A DNA stretch of 6,847 nt from Azoarcus sp. Its GTDB lineage: Bacteria > Pseudomonadota > Gammaproteobacteria > Burkholderiales > Rhodocyclaceae. Positions within the stretch are counted from its first letter, which is position 1. Every line of letters starts with the position of its first letter. A program made the translations under genes and the position numbers. Positions 1 to 6,314 of the stretch are shown here, one piece after another. The stretch spans positions 1-6,847 of the forward strand of contig JAIRNL010000063.1 of NCBI GenBank assembly GCA_031258035.1. Direction: 5' to 3'. Below the pieces are notes generated by a model. That model was not told the DNA's origin. It searched no databases and saw nothing but the letters and a program-made list of their open reading frames with translations.

Positions 1-11
1 TATTCTTTCAT
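1..11 (-). CDS. 5' end of a leftward gene cut by the window edge, possibly a REP-associated transposase
   Basis: On the minus strand an ATG at 11-9 is followed by AAA, GAA and a codon starting TA, giving Met-Lys-Glu and then probably Tyr. An excellent Shine-Dalgarno AAGGAG (plus-strand 19-24) sits 7 nt upstream, which is the main evidence for a real start. Only three full codons are visible, so identity cannot be read from the protein. REP-associated tyrosine transposases often begin Met-x-x-Tyr-Arg-Arg and lie beside hairpins like the one at 84-102. That makes such a transposase a reasonable guess, but it is inference from four codons and context. If codon 4 is TAA or TAG, there is no gene here. 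Confidence 0.4.
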
Positions 12-63
12 CGTGAAGCTCCTTTCTCTTGGCAGAGATCAGAAATTCACGCCGACCGTCGTA

Positions 64-102
64 AAGGTCAAACCTTGGTGAGTCCCCCGGCAAAGCCGGG
101 GG
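64..102. repeat. REP-like pair of hairpins
   Basis: A perfect 8-bp GC stem (84-91 CCCCCGGC, 95-102 GCCGGGGG) closes over a 3-nt AAA loop. Just beside it is a smaller 5-bp stem (64-68 AAGGT, 72-76 ACCTT) with a CAA loop. On the minus strand the large hairpin is preceded by GTAAG and lies about 75-90 nt upstream of the leftward start at 11, so it would sit in that gene's leader. There is no T-tract on either strand, so it is a poor intrinsic terminator. The structure resembles repetitive extragenic palindromes that flank their own transposase gene. No second copy was seen in the window. Confidence 0.5.
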
Positions 103-252
103 CTTACCTCTATGAGTTAAACTTGGTTGTCCTGAGGCTGCGTACAGTCTGGGAGTCCACTATCAACAATGCCTGAAAAAGCGATGGGCTAATTATTGGT
201 TTGGACGAGCGTGTGAAATGGAGAATCTATCACTGAAAACCAGCAATTGATG

Positions 253-283
253 CGCCTGCTTTGTTGAGCAGGTGTTTCTTCTT
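253..283 (+). terminator. possible intrinsic terminator
   Basis: CCTGCT at 255-260 pairs with AGCAGG at 267-272 over a 6-nt TTGTTG loop. The stem extends outward by one G-T pair and one C-G pair. A pyrimidine-rich tail TTTCTTCTT follows at 275-283 on the plus strand. The stem is only moderately GC-rich and the T-tract is interrupted. No plus-strand gene is seen upstream within the window, so its purpose is unclear. Confidence 0.25.
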
Positions 284-512
284 CCCTTGCGCGGCACAAA
301 GTCCCTGCGCGGAGAGCGCGGGTCGGGGGTGTATTGGACGGGAATGACACGTATGGCATAAATCGCGCCCAGAGGACGCTTGAGCAGGGGCGTTGAAGCA
401 AAATCGTCATTACAACGCTAGTATCCGGGCCTCAGTCACTATTTGGGGGAAACGTTTTGCAAAAGGCTCGTAAGATACAGCTATCGACAATCGTAAAAGT
501 GTGTTGTTCGCC

Positions 513-740
513 ATGCTCCATCGTCACCTAAACCATCAGCGCTTCACCCTCGCCGCTATCGACGACGTGATCTCACGCGGGCGATGGCGGGAATGGGCTG
601 AACTGCGCCGGGCGGCTTTGTCTGACCGCACCTTGTTGGAGAAGGTGGAACGTGTTTGCCGCCCCTACGCCTCCGACCCTTACGCTCAACGCCATCATTT
701 CTGGATGCACTATGCCGAAGAACACCGCATCGCTGCCTGA
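513..740 (+). CDS. small helical protein upstream of, and overlapping, an AbiEii-like nucleotidyltransferase gene
   Basis: A 75-residue protein from ATG 513; an in-frame GTG at 501 would give 79. Neither start has a clear Shine-Dalgarno. I prefer ATG because homologues I have a general memory of begin close to this Met-Leu-His-Arg. The sequence looks mostly helical and soluble, with no signal peptide or membrane segment. Visible landmarks are LAAIDDVISRG near the start, a WAELRRAAL helix, and a C-terminal DPYAQRHHFW segment rich in aromatic residues and histidine. Its 3' end overlaps the nucleotidyltransferase gene by 29 nt (712-740), which implies translational coupling and a shared transcript. 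Position suggests it is the partner or antitoxin of that enzyme, but it is too short for, and does not resemble, the winged-helix AbiEi antitoxin. The function is inferred from context only. Confidence 0.75.
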   Translation: MLHRHLNHQRFTLAAIDDVISRGRWREWAELRRAALSDRTLLEKVERVCRPYASDPYAQRHHFWMHYAEEHRIAA

Positions 741-1437
741 CTGGGAACTCGTCTTGTCCTCTGCCGCACGACTCCAGCGCATCCTGCCGGATGCCGTACT
801 GGTCGGTGGAACCGCGTCGGCAATCCACGCCGAGCATCGCTTCTCACGCGACGCCGATCATGTGCTGACCGATCTACGCCATCGTTTCGATGAAGTGCTG
901 GCCGAGCTTGAGTCAGTGGCGGGCTGGAAGACGGCTCGTGTGCAGCGCCCAGTACAAATCCTTGGAAGTCTCGATGGCATCGAAACCGGGGTTCGCCAGC
1001 TTATCCGCGATGAACCGCTGGAGACGGCAGTGGTGGACTACCACGGGGCACGAATCACCGTTCCGACCGAAGGTGAGATTCTGCGCATCAAGGGCGTGCT
1101 GATCCTCAAGCGCAATGCCACGCGAGACTACCTTGACTTCGTGGCCTTGGCCGATCTCATGGGCGATGAGAACATTGCCCACGCGCTGCAATCATTCGAC
1201 CGGCTTTACCAGCAGGAGAACAGAGAATCGCCGCTACAGCAGTTGCAGGTTCAACTTGCCAACGCACTACCCTACGACTTGGAAGAAACCGAGCTCGGCG
1301 AGTACAAGAACCTTAATCCGCGCTGGCATGACTGGCAGGTCGTCAAGGCGGCTTGCTCGCACCTTTCGACTGTCATCTTCGACCGGGTGTGCGACATGGA
1401 ACCGGATCGTCCTGACGACTATGGGATGAAACCGTGA
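712..1437 (+). CDS. nucleotidyltransferase of the AbiEii/AbiGii toxin (DUF1814-like) type
   Basis: A 241-residue soluble protein. Residues 30-49 carry a minimal nucleotidyltransferase core. VGGTASA supplies the nucleotide-binding Gly-Gly (32-33), followed by HRFSRDAD with Arg43, Ser45 and the metal-binding pair Asp47/Asp49. Downstream, RIKG (Lys127) and LKRNATRDYLDF (Lys133, Arg138, Asp139, Asp142) match the Lys and Arg-Asp-x-x-Asp motifs expected in AbiEii-type enzymes. Family members transfer nucleotides to RNA or protein targets, and several act as toxins or abortive-infection effectors. The substrate here is unknown. I chose ATG 712 because the frame upstream of it (open from 652) overlaps the small gene in a shifted frame and resembles no protein, while the 29-nt overlap from 712 suits coupled translation. 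The C-terminal part (about 160-241) has no motif I recognise. All catalytic residues appear intact. Confidence 0.8.
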   Translation: MPKNTASLPDWELVLSSAARLQRILPDAVLVGGTASAIHAEHRFSRDADHVLTDLRHRFDEVLAELESVAGWKTARVQRPVQILGSLDGIETGVRQLIRDEPLETAVVDYHGARITVPTEGEILRIKGVLILKRNATRDYLDFVALADLMGDENIAHALQSFDRLYQQENRESPLQQLQVQLANALPYDLEETELGEYKNLNPRWHDWQVVKAACSHLSTVIFDRVCDMEPDRPDDYGMKP

Positions 1438-1451
1438 AAGGAAGTGCGCCA

Positions 1452-1619
1452 ATGACCGCGCCCGCGCAAAAGACCCCGACAGTGTTCCTCGACGGGTTCG
1501 GCTACGACTTCGGCGGCCAGAACGACAGCCTCAAGGAAGACCTGCGCAAAATCGAAGGCGTACCCAATGCGACCTGCTTGGCCCAGGCATCGCATGACGC
1601 CCATGGGCGCGGACGCTGA
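1452..1619 (+). CDS. short reading frame after the nucleotidyltransferase gene, perhaps a truncated third gene
   Basis: A 55-residue frame from ATG 1452. Its Shine-Dalgarno AAAGGAAG (1437-1444) is the best one on the plus strand of this window, 7 nt from the start. An in-frame GTG at 1434 overlaps the TGA of the upstream gene, so the frame is tightly packed with that unit. The N-terminal part, TVFLDGFGYDFGGQNDSL and then a charged helix, looks like real coding sequence. The last residues (HDAHGRGR) come from a GC-rich palindromic stretch and look unlike a natural protein end. I cannot assign a family. Two readings remain: an intact small third gene, or the 5' stump of a longer gene cut off where the map upstream region begins. 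Confidence 0.5.
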   Translation: MTAPAQKTPTVFLDGFGYDFGGQNDSLKEDLRKIEGVPNATCLAQASHDAHGRGR

Positions 1620-1676
1620 CGTGGGCGCGGGGCAGGACGATCCGCGGTCGCGCGATACGGAAAACAGCGCGATACG
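1598..1676. repeat. palindrome and two direct repeats upstream of map
   Basis: A perfect 12-base palindrome CGCCCATGGGCG lies at 1598-1609, inside the end of the short frame. TGGGCGCGG occurs at 1604-1612 and again at 1622-1630 (period 18). GCGCGATACG occurs at 1650-1659 and 1667-1676 (period 17). The second pair has no gene over it and lies 60-86 nt before the map start, where an operator could be. No clear sigma-70 promoter was recognised; the nearest candidate, TTGCCC at 1679 with TTAGCC at 1701, is weak. These may also be chance repeats in GC-rich DNA or a recombination scar. Confidence 0.35.
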
Positions 1677-1735
1677 ATTTGCCCGCCCGCGCCGTATGCG
1701 TTAGCCTTTTCGCTTTGGACGCGAGCACGCATACG

Positions 1736-2599
1736 ATGAGTATCAGCCTGAAATCCCCCGCGGAGATCGAAGAAATGCATACCGCCTGCCGCCTGGCGGC
1801 GGAAGTGCTCGACTATATCGCGCCGTTCGTCAAGGCCGGGGTTTCGACCGCCGAAATCGACCTTTTGTGCAGCAATTACATGACGAAGGTGCAGCATACG
1901 ACCTCGGCGACGCTCAATTACGCGCCGCCCGGTTATCCGCCCTACCCGGCTTCGATCTGCACGGCGCTCAACCATCAGGTGTGCCACGGTATTCCGGGCC
2001 CCAAGCCGCTGAAAAAGGGCGATATCCTCAATATCGACGTCACTGTCGTCACTCAGGGCGGTTTCTACGGCGACACCAGCCGCATGTTCGTCGTCGGCGA
2101 ATGCAGCATCCTGGCCAAGCGTCTGTGCCAGGTCGCTTTCGAGTGCATGTGGCTGGGCATCGCCGCCGTGCGGCCCGGCGCGCGCCTGGGGGATGTCGGG
2201 CATGCTATCCAGCGTCACGCCGAAAGTAACGGTTTTTCGGTGGTGCGGGAGTTTTGCGGTCATGGCATCGGGCGGCGTTTCCATGAGGATCCGCAGGTGC
2301 TGCATTATGGCCAGCCGGGTACCGGCGTCGCGTTGCAGCCAGGCATGATTTTCACGATCGAGCCGATGATCAACGCCGGCAAGGCGGCGATCTCCGAGTT
2401 GCCCGATGGGTGGACGATCGTCACCCGCGATCGCAGTTTGTCGGCGCAGTGGGAACATACGGTGCTCGTGACCGAGAGCGGTGTGGAGGTGTTGTCGTTG
2501 TCGGCGGATTGCCCGCCACCGTCCGGGCTGGTCGGCGGGGCGCTCGCTTCGGCGACGAACGCCGCTATCGCCGCGCTTGAGCCAGCGCCGCTGTCGTAG
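1736..2599 (+). CDS. map: type I methionine aminopeptidase
   Basis: This cytoplasmic metalloprotease removes the initiator methionine from new proteins after deformylation. All five metal ligands of the pita-bread fold are present: Asp101 (NIDVT), Asp113 (YGDTS), His176 (CGHGIG), Glu209 (TIEP) and Glu240 (QWEH). His84 (CHGIP) matches the substrate-site histidine, E. coli His79. The protein has 287 residues against 264 in E. coli, the excess being an Ala/Pro-rich tail after about residue 257. The loop between the two Asp ligands is one residue longer than in E. coli (12 versus 11 apart). ATG 1736 was chosen over upstream in-frame codons because MSISLKSPAEIEEM matches the usual N-terminus. The Shine-Dalgarno is weak. 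The stop is 12 nt from glnD, so the two are probably co-transcribed. Confidence 0.97.
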   Translation: MSISLKSPAEIEEMHTACRLAAEVLDYIAPFVKAGVSTAEIDLLCSNYMTKVQHTTSATLNYAPPGYPPYPASICTALNHQVCHGIPGPKPLKKGDILNIDVTVVTQGGFYGDTSRMFVVGECSILAKRLCQVAFECMWLGIAAVRPGARLGDVGHAIQRHAESNGFSVVREFCGHGIGRRFHEDPQVLHYGQPGTGVALQPGMIFTIEPMINAGKAAISELPDGWTIVTRDRSLSAQWEHTVLVTESGVEVLSLSADCPPPSGLVGGALASATNAAIAALEPAPLS

Positions 2600-2611
2600 C
2601 AGGCGCGCGCG

Positions 2612-5197
2612 GTGAGCGACGGTTTGTCCGCCCCGCCCGGCCTGCAAGGGATGCTTGCCGCCGAACGCGCCCGGATCGAGGCCGGACGCGCCGCTTTGCG
2701 CGCATCTTATGAGAGGCGACCGTTGACCCGGACGTTGTTGCACGGACACGCGGCGTTGGTTGATGGGGCGGTCGTCCGGGTGTGGCAGGGCTGTGGGATG
2801 CCTTTGTTCGCCGCGCTGGCGGCGGTGGGCGGATACGGGCGCGGCGAGCTTTTTCCGCATTCCGATGTGGATCTGCTGATTCTCCTGCCCGCGCCGCCCG
2901 ATGCCGATCTGGGGGCGAGGCTGGCGACGCTGGTCAGCGCGCTGTGGGATATCGGGCTGGTCATCGGCCACAGTGTGCGCACCGTCGATGAATGTCTGGA
3001 GGTGGCCCAGGTCGATATTACGGTGCAGACCAATTTGCTCGAAGCGCGCTTGCTGACCGGCGACGCGACGTTGTTTGCGTATTTCGGGAGGTGTTACCGC
3101 GAGCATCTCGACGCAGGGGCGTTTTTCAACGCCAAGTTGCTGGAACGCGAGCAGCGTTACGCGCGCTACAACGATACGCCTTATGCGCTGGAGCCTAATT
3201 GCAAGGAGAGTCCGGGCGGGTTGCGCGATTTGCAATTGCTCGGCTGGATCGCCCGCGCCGCGGGGTTGGGCCACAATTGGCGCGAACTGGCGCGCCGCCG
3301 CCTGATTACCGGCAACGAGGCGGGCGATCTGCGCAGTTGTGAACGTTTTTTGCAACATGTGCGCATCGGCTTGCACTATCTCACCGGCCGCGCCGAGGAC
3401 AGGTTGTTGTTCGATTATCAGGAGCGCCTCGCGCAGGCCCTGGGTATCGGGGCGAACGCGGCCAAGCGCGCGTCGGAAATCCTGATGCAACGTTATTATC
3501 TGACGGCGAAGAAACTCACGCAGATCAACGGTATCCTGCTCCTGAACTACGGCGCGGAGATCTTGCCGGGGCGCGGTTCCCCGGCCATTGTCATCAATGC
3601 GCATTTCCAGGCCGTGCGCGAGTTGCTCGATATCCGCGACGACAGGGTTTTCGAGCGTCACCCCCCGGCGCTGCTCGATTGTTTCCTGTTGCTGCAGCAA
3701 CGCTCCGAACTCAAGGCCCTGACCGCCCGCACCTTGCGGGCGTTGTGGGTCAATCGCATCCGCATCAATGCCGCTTTCCGGGCCGACCCGGCCAACCGCG
3801 CGAAATTCCTGGCGATTCTCCAGCAGAAGCGGGGCATCGTGCATGCGTTCCGCTGGATGAACCAGAGCGGCATTTTGTCGCGCTACTTGCCGCCCTGGCG
3901 CAGGATCCTGGGCCAGATGCAGCACGATCTTTTCCATGCTTACACGGTGGATCAGCATACCTTGATGGTGTTGCGCAACATGCGCCGTTTCTCCATGGGC
4001 GAACATGCGCACGAATACCCGCTGATGACGCGGTTGATCCTCGGTTTCGAGCGCCATTGGTTGCTTTACGTCGCCGTGCTTTTCCACGATATCGCCAAGG
4101 GGCGCGGCGGCGATCATTCGGTGCTCGGCATGGCCGACGCGCGCGAATTCTGCGAAACCCACGCGCTGGCGAGCGAGGATGCCGAGCTGGTGGTCTGGCT
4201 CGTGCGCCATCACCTCACGATGTCGCACGTGGCGCAGAAAGAGGACACGAGCGATCCGCAAACCATCCAACGCTTTGCCGCCATCGTCGGCGACGAGCGC
4301 CGGCTCGCGGGGCTTTACCTCCTGACCCACGCGGATATACGCGGCACGAGTCCCAAGGTGTGGAACGGCTGGAAAGGCAAGCTGCTCGAAGATCTCTTTT
4401 TCGCCACCCAGCGCCTGATGCGCGGCGCCACGCCGCAACAGGCGCTGCGCCTGGACGACCGCGTCGAATACGCGCAGCAGCTTCTGCGCTATTACGGCCT
4501 GCGCGCCGGGATCGAGGACGAACTGTGGGCACAGCTCGATGCGGTCTATTTCATGCGCCATTCCGCCGGGGAGATCGCCTGGCATACCCGCGTGCTCTAC
4601 CATCAGGTCGATACCGCCGAGCCCGTGGTCAAGGCCAGGGTCGCGGACGAGGACGAGGGGATGCAGGTGATGGTTTATGCGCCCGACCAGAAGAACCTGT
4701 TCGCGCGCCTGACCGGTTTTTTCAGCCGCATGGGTTTTTCCATCCTCGAAGCCAAGGTGCACACGACCCGCCACGGCCATGCGCTCGACAGTTTCATGTT
4801 GCAATACGCCGGCGAGGAGGGCAATTACCGTGACGTCATCTCCCTGATCGAGCACGATCTCGCCGCGATCCTCTGTACCCCGGACAAGATCGTGCGCCCT
4901 TCGCCAGGCCGGCCGTCGCGCCAGGTAAGACACTTTCCGGTCATGCCGCAGGTCAGTCTGCGCGCCGACGAGGCGGGCCGCCATTACATCCTGTCGCTGA
5001 CCGCCGCCGACCGTCCCGGTCTGTTGTTCGAGATTGCCGAGGTTCTGGCCAGCCATGATATCGACGTGGCGGCGGCCCGGATCAACACGCTTGGCGAGCG
5101 TGTGGAAGATACTTTTCTTCTCACGGGCGGCGGGTTGGCGCAGGAATCGCGCGCCATCAAGGTCGAGCGCGAATTGCTCGAACGGCTCCAGCTTTGA
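2612..5197 (+). CDS. glnD: bifunctional uridylyltransferase/uridylyl-removing enzyme
   Basis: GlnD is the cytoplasmic glutamine sensor of nitrogen control. At low glutamine it uridylylates PII proteins (GlnB/GlnK); at high glutamine it removes the UMP. That in turn tunes glutamine synthetase and NtrB/NtrC. The domains appear in the usual order. A nucleotidyltransferase domain carries GGYGRGELFPHSDVD at residues 73-87 (metal Asp85 and Asp87). A helical linker spans about 200-345. The HD hydrolase domain spans about 440-560 (FHAYTVDQHT near 441-450, His492-Asp493 in LFHDIAKG, GGDH at 499-502, His533/534). Two ACT domains (about 684-760 and 790-861) bind glutamine. At 861 residues it is full length for a betaproteobacterial GlnD (E. 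coli 890), and all key residues look intact. GTG 2612 is preferred on length; an in-frame ATG at 2651 directly after AAGGG is possible but too close to that site. Confidence 0.98.
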   Translation: MSDGLSAPPGLQGMLAAERARIEAGRAALRASYERRPLTRTLLHGHAALVDGAVVRVWQGCGMPLFAALAAVGGYGRGELFPHSDVDLLILLPAPPDADLGARLATLVSALWDIGLVIGHSVRTVDECLEVAQVDITVQTNLLEARLLTGDATLFAYFGRCYREHLDAGAFFNAKLLEREQRYARYNDTPYALEPNCKESPGGLRDLQLLGWIARAAGLGHNWRELARRRLITGNEAGDLRSCERFLQHVRIGLHYLTGRAEDRLLFDYQERLAQALGIGANAAKRASEILMQRYYLTAKKLTQINGILLLNYGAEILPGRGSPAIVINAHFQAVRELLDIRDDRVFERHPPALLDCFLLLQQRSELKALTARTLRALWVNRIRINAAFRADPANRAKFLAILQQKRGIVHAFRWMNQSGILSRYLPPWRRILGQMQHDLFHAYTVDQHTLMVLRNMRRFSMGEHAHEYPLMTRLILGFERHWLLYVAVLFHDIAKGRGGDHSVLGMADAREFCETHALASEDAELVVWLVRHHLTMSHVAQKEDTSDPQTIQRFAAIVGDERRLAGLYLLTHADIRGTSPKVWNGWKGKLLEDLFFATQRLMRGATPQQALRLDDRVEYAQQLLRYYGLRAGIEDELWAQLDAVYFMRHSAGEIAWHTRVLYHQVDTAEPVVKARVADEDEGMQVMVYAPDQKNLFARLTGFFSRMGFSILEAKVHTTRHGHALDSFMLQYAGEEGNYRDVISLIEHDLAAILCTPDKIVRPSPGRPSRQVRHFPVMPQVSLRADEAGRHYILSLTAADRPGLLFEIAEVLASHDIDVAAARINTLGERVEDTFLLTGGGLAQESRAIKVERELLERLQL

Positions 5198-5284
5198 GCG
5201 GACGACAGCTTGACATATAGCCACCAATACCATTGGCAGGAAAACAAGGCGGCTCATTTTATTTGTGTCATTGGCGCGGGCGCA
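5198..5284. other. short convergent gap after glnD
   Basis: This 87-nt gap separates glnD from the oppositely oriented gene. Its only structure is a weak 5-bp hairpin (CCAAT 5224-5228, ATTGG 5232-5236, loop ACC) with no T-tract on either side. I see no convincing terminator for either gene, so they may rely on Rho or on collision. Confidence 0.4.
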
Positions 5285-6127
5285 TCATTTCTGGGCGGCG
5301 GCTTTTGCCTTTTTCACTTCCGCGATGATCTCCCGCAAGGCTTTGGCGATGGCGGGATCCTGCGTTTGTTCCAGAAAGGTTTCGCAGAGTTCGAGCATCC
5401 GGGGATTCAGATAGGCGGCGTCACTCAACATCCAGTGTGCAGTGCGGCCAATCAATTGCGGCGCGAAAATCATGCCCAAAGGCTGATTGCCGTATTTGGC
5501 AAGCGCGGGATTTTCCTCCCAGGGCAGCGCCTGCAAGGTGCGTTCCAGGGTGGCCACTTCGCCTGTCGCGTAAAACTTCCCCCACAGGGCACGCACGACC
5601 CATTCGCCTTGGTTCAGGGGAATCTCTTCCAGCGATCGGGCGTCATCGTGATAATTCTGGATCATGTCGGCCAGGGATTTCAGGTTTTCGTTCTTTTCGC
5701 TCATCGCGCGCGCCATTTGCCGCAGTTCGGGACGCTCGGCGTACCAAAGCGCGAAGAAAACCATCCCCTCTCGCCACATCATCGCTTTGTCGTCTTCCGC
5801 GTCGTCTTCTTCGTCTTCTTCCTTGTCCGCCACGGCCTTGTCGAGAGCTGACCATTCGGTTTGCCAACCCGGAACCTTTTCGGGGTTGTCCCGGAAGACG
5901 CCCGCGAGAAATCCGTTGAATCCGCTGAAAATCCCCGGACTTTCCAGCCATCCGCTTGCCACCGCGTAACGAAACGCCCCGGAAACCCGCGCCGGTTCGG
6001 GGCGCCGGTGATAACCAGCAAACCATTGCGCGAAATCTTCTTTCGAGGCGAAGTCCGCCGTGGCGGCGCAAGGCAGCGCGGCCAGCGAGAAAGAAAGGCA
6101 CAAGAAAAGCGAAAACAGTCGTTTCAT
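5285..6127 (-). CDS. exported protein of unknown function with an acidic run
   Basis: A 280-residue protein that I do not recognise. Residues 1-24 form a clear signal peptide: Lys-Arg at the start, a hydrophobic core LFSLFLCLSFSLAAL, and a likely signal-peptidase I site after Ala-Thr-Ala24. Cys20 is preceded by Pro, so a lipoprotein is unlikely. The mature part looks largely helical and is rich in Trp and aromatic residues. Residues 101-114 are a nearly pure Asp/Glu run, an acidic loop that might bind cations or act as a spacer. The C-terminus ends in a Lys/Ala-rich helix. The start at 6127 has GAGG 6 nt upstream (plus 6134-6137), inside an inverted repeat. The gene converges on glnD and diverges from the Rpn gene, so it is probably its own transcription unit. 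It is likely periplasmic; no enzyme motif was seen. Confidence 0.85.
   Translation of the reverse strand: MKRLFSLFLCLSFSLAALPCAATADFASKEDFAQWFAGYHRRPEPARVSGAFRYAVASGWLESPGIFSGFNGFLAGVFRDNPEKVPGWQTEWSALDKAVADKEEDEEDDAEDDKAMMWREGMVFFALWYAERPELRQMARAMSEKNENLKSLADMIQNYHDDARSLEEIPLNQGEWVVRALWGKFYATGEVATLERTLQALPWEENPALAKYGNQPLGMIFAPQLIGRTAHWMLSDAAYLNPRMLELCETFLEQTQDPAIAKALREIIAEVKKAKAAAQK
5786..5827 (-). repeat. low-complexity acidic codon run
   Basis: These 42 nt encode residues 101-114 of the exported protein. The plus strand reads as imperfect repeats of TCTTC and GTC triplets (GAA, GAG, GAC and GAT codons on the minus strand). Such runs can change length by slippage in steps of three without breaking the frame. 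Confidence 0.5.
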
Positions 6128-6133
6128 CGCAAA

Positions 6134-6146
6134 CCTCAGTCTGAGG
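6134..6146. promoter_or_regulatory. inverted repeat covering the ribosome binding site of the exported-protein gene
   Basis: CCTCAG-T-CTGAGG is a perfect 6+1+6 inverted repeat. Read on the minus strand it contains the Shine-Dalgarno GAGG (6134-6137) of the gene starting at 6127. A 1-nt loop is too tight for all six pairs to form in RNA, so a protein-binding operator or a partly open RNA hairpin is more likely. Chance is also possible. Confidence 0.3.
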
Positions 6147-6314
6147 GATCATGGGTGAAGTGGGCGCAGGGCATTGCACCCTGCCTTCCGCCTTCCGACG
6201 GAGCCTGGGGTGCCTTCCCTGATCCCTGCCTTGCCTCCGGCATGGAACACGGGCATGATCTCCCGCGTTCCCCCTGATCCCGGTCTCCTGTCTGCTGCCC
6301 TCCGATCCCCGCCC
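6147..6314. other. divergent intergenic region
   Basis: This region lies between the exported-protein gene and the Rpn gene and should hold both promoters, but no strong -35/-10 pair was recognised. It contains a hairpin with a 6-bp stem (GCAGGG 6166-6171, CCCTGC 6179-6184, loop CATTGCA). It is pyrimidine-rich on the plus strand (repeated CCTTCC and CTGATCCC words), and no Shine-Dalgarno precedes the ATG at 6315. Confidence 0.4.

Larger units (their letters stand above)
12..500. other. 489-base stretch without a convincing gene
   Basis: No reading frame here has a recognisable protein. A minus-strand frame of 73 codons at 189-410 has no visible ribosome binding site and no familiar motif, so I do not call it. 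The stretch holds the leader and hairpins of the leftward gene (12-102), a terminator-like hairpin at 253-283, and a GC hairpin at 304-310/316-322 (7 pairs including one G-T, loop GGAGA). It also holds a 10-base perfect palindrome TTTTGCAAAA at 455-464, upstream of the small gene at 513. It looks less GC-rich than the map-glnD region, which suits acquired DNA, but composition was judged by eye. No convincing -35/-10 pair was found for the downstream genes. Confidence 0.5.

Noticed and set aside
84..102. The strong GC hairpin as an intrinsic terminator or a CRISPR repeat
   Set aside because: No T-tract follows on either strand, and there is no second copy or spacer pattern.
189..410. A 73-codon minus-strand frame in the left non-coding stretch
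   Set aside because: No Shine-Dalgarno, no familiar motif, and a composition that does not look coding; it cannot be excluded fully.
457..487. A possible sigma-70 promoter (TTGCAA at 457, TATCGA at 482) for the small gene
   Set aside because: The 19-base spacing and poor -10 box make it no better than chance.
3679..4833. A 384-codon plus-strand frame inside glnD
   Set aside because: It is a shifted reading of conserved GlnD domains, rich in Arg/Pro/Ala, with no domain of its own.
5224..5236. CCAAT-ACC-ATTGG as a bidirectional terminator between the convergent genes
   Set aside because: Only five weak pairs and no T-tract on either side.
1502..5257. A 1251-codon open frame on the minus strand across map and glnD
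   Set aside because: It lies exactly antisense to two certain genes, its product is a low-information Arg/Gln/His/Ala mix with no motif, and such long antisense frames arise from GC-rich codon use.
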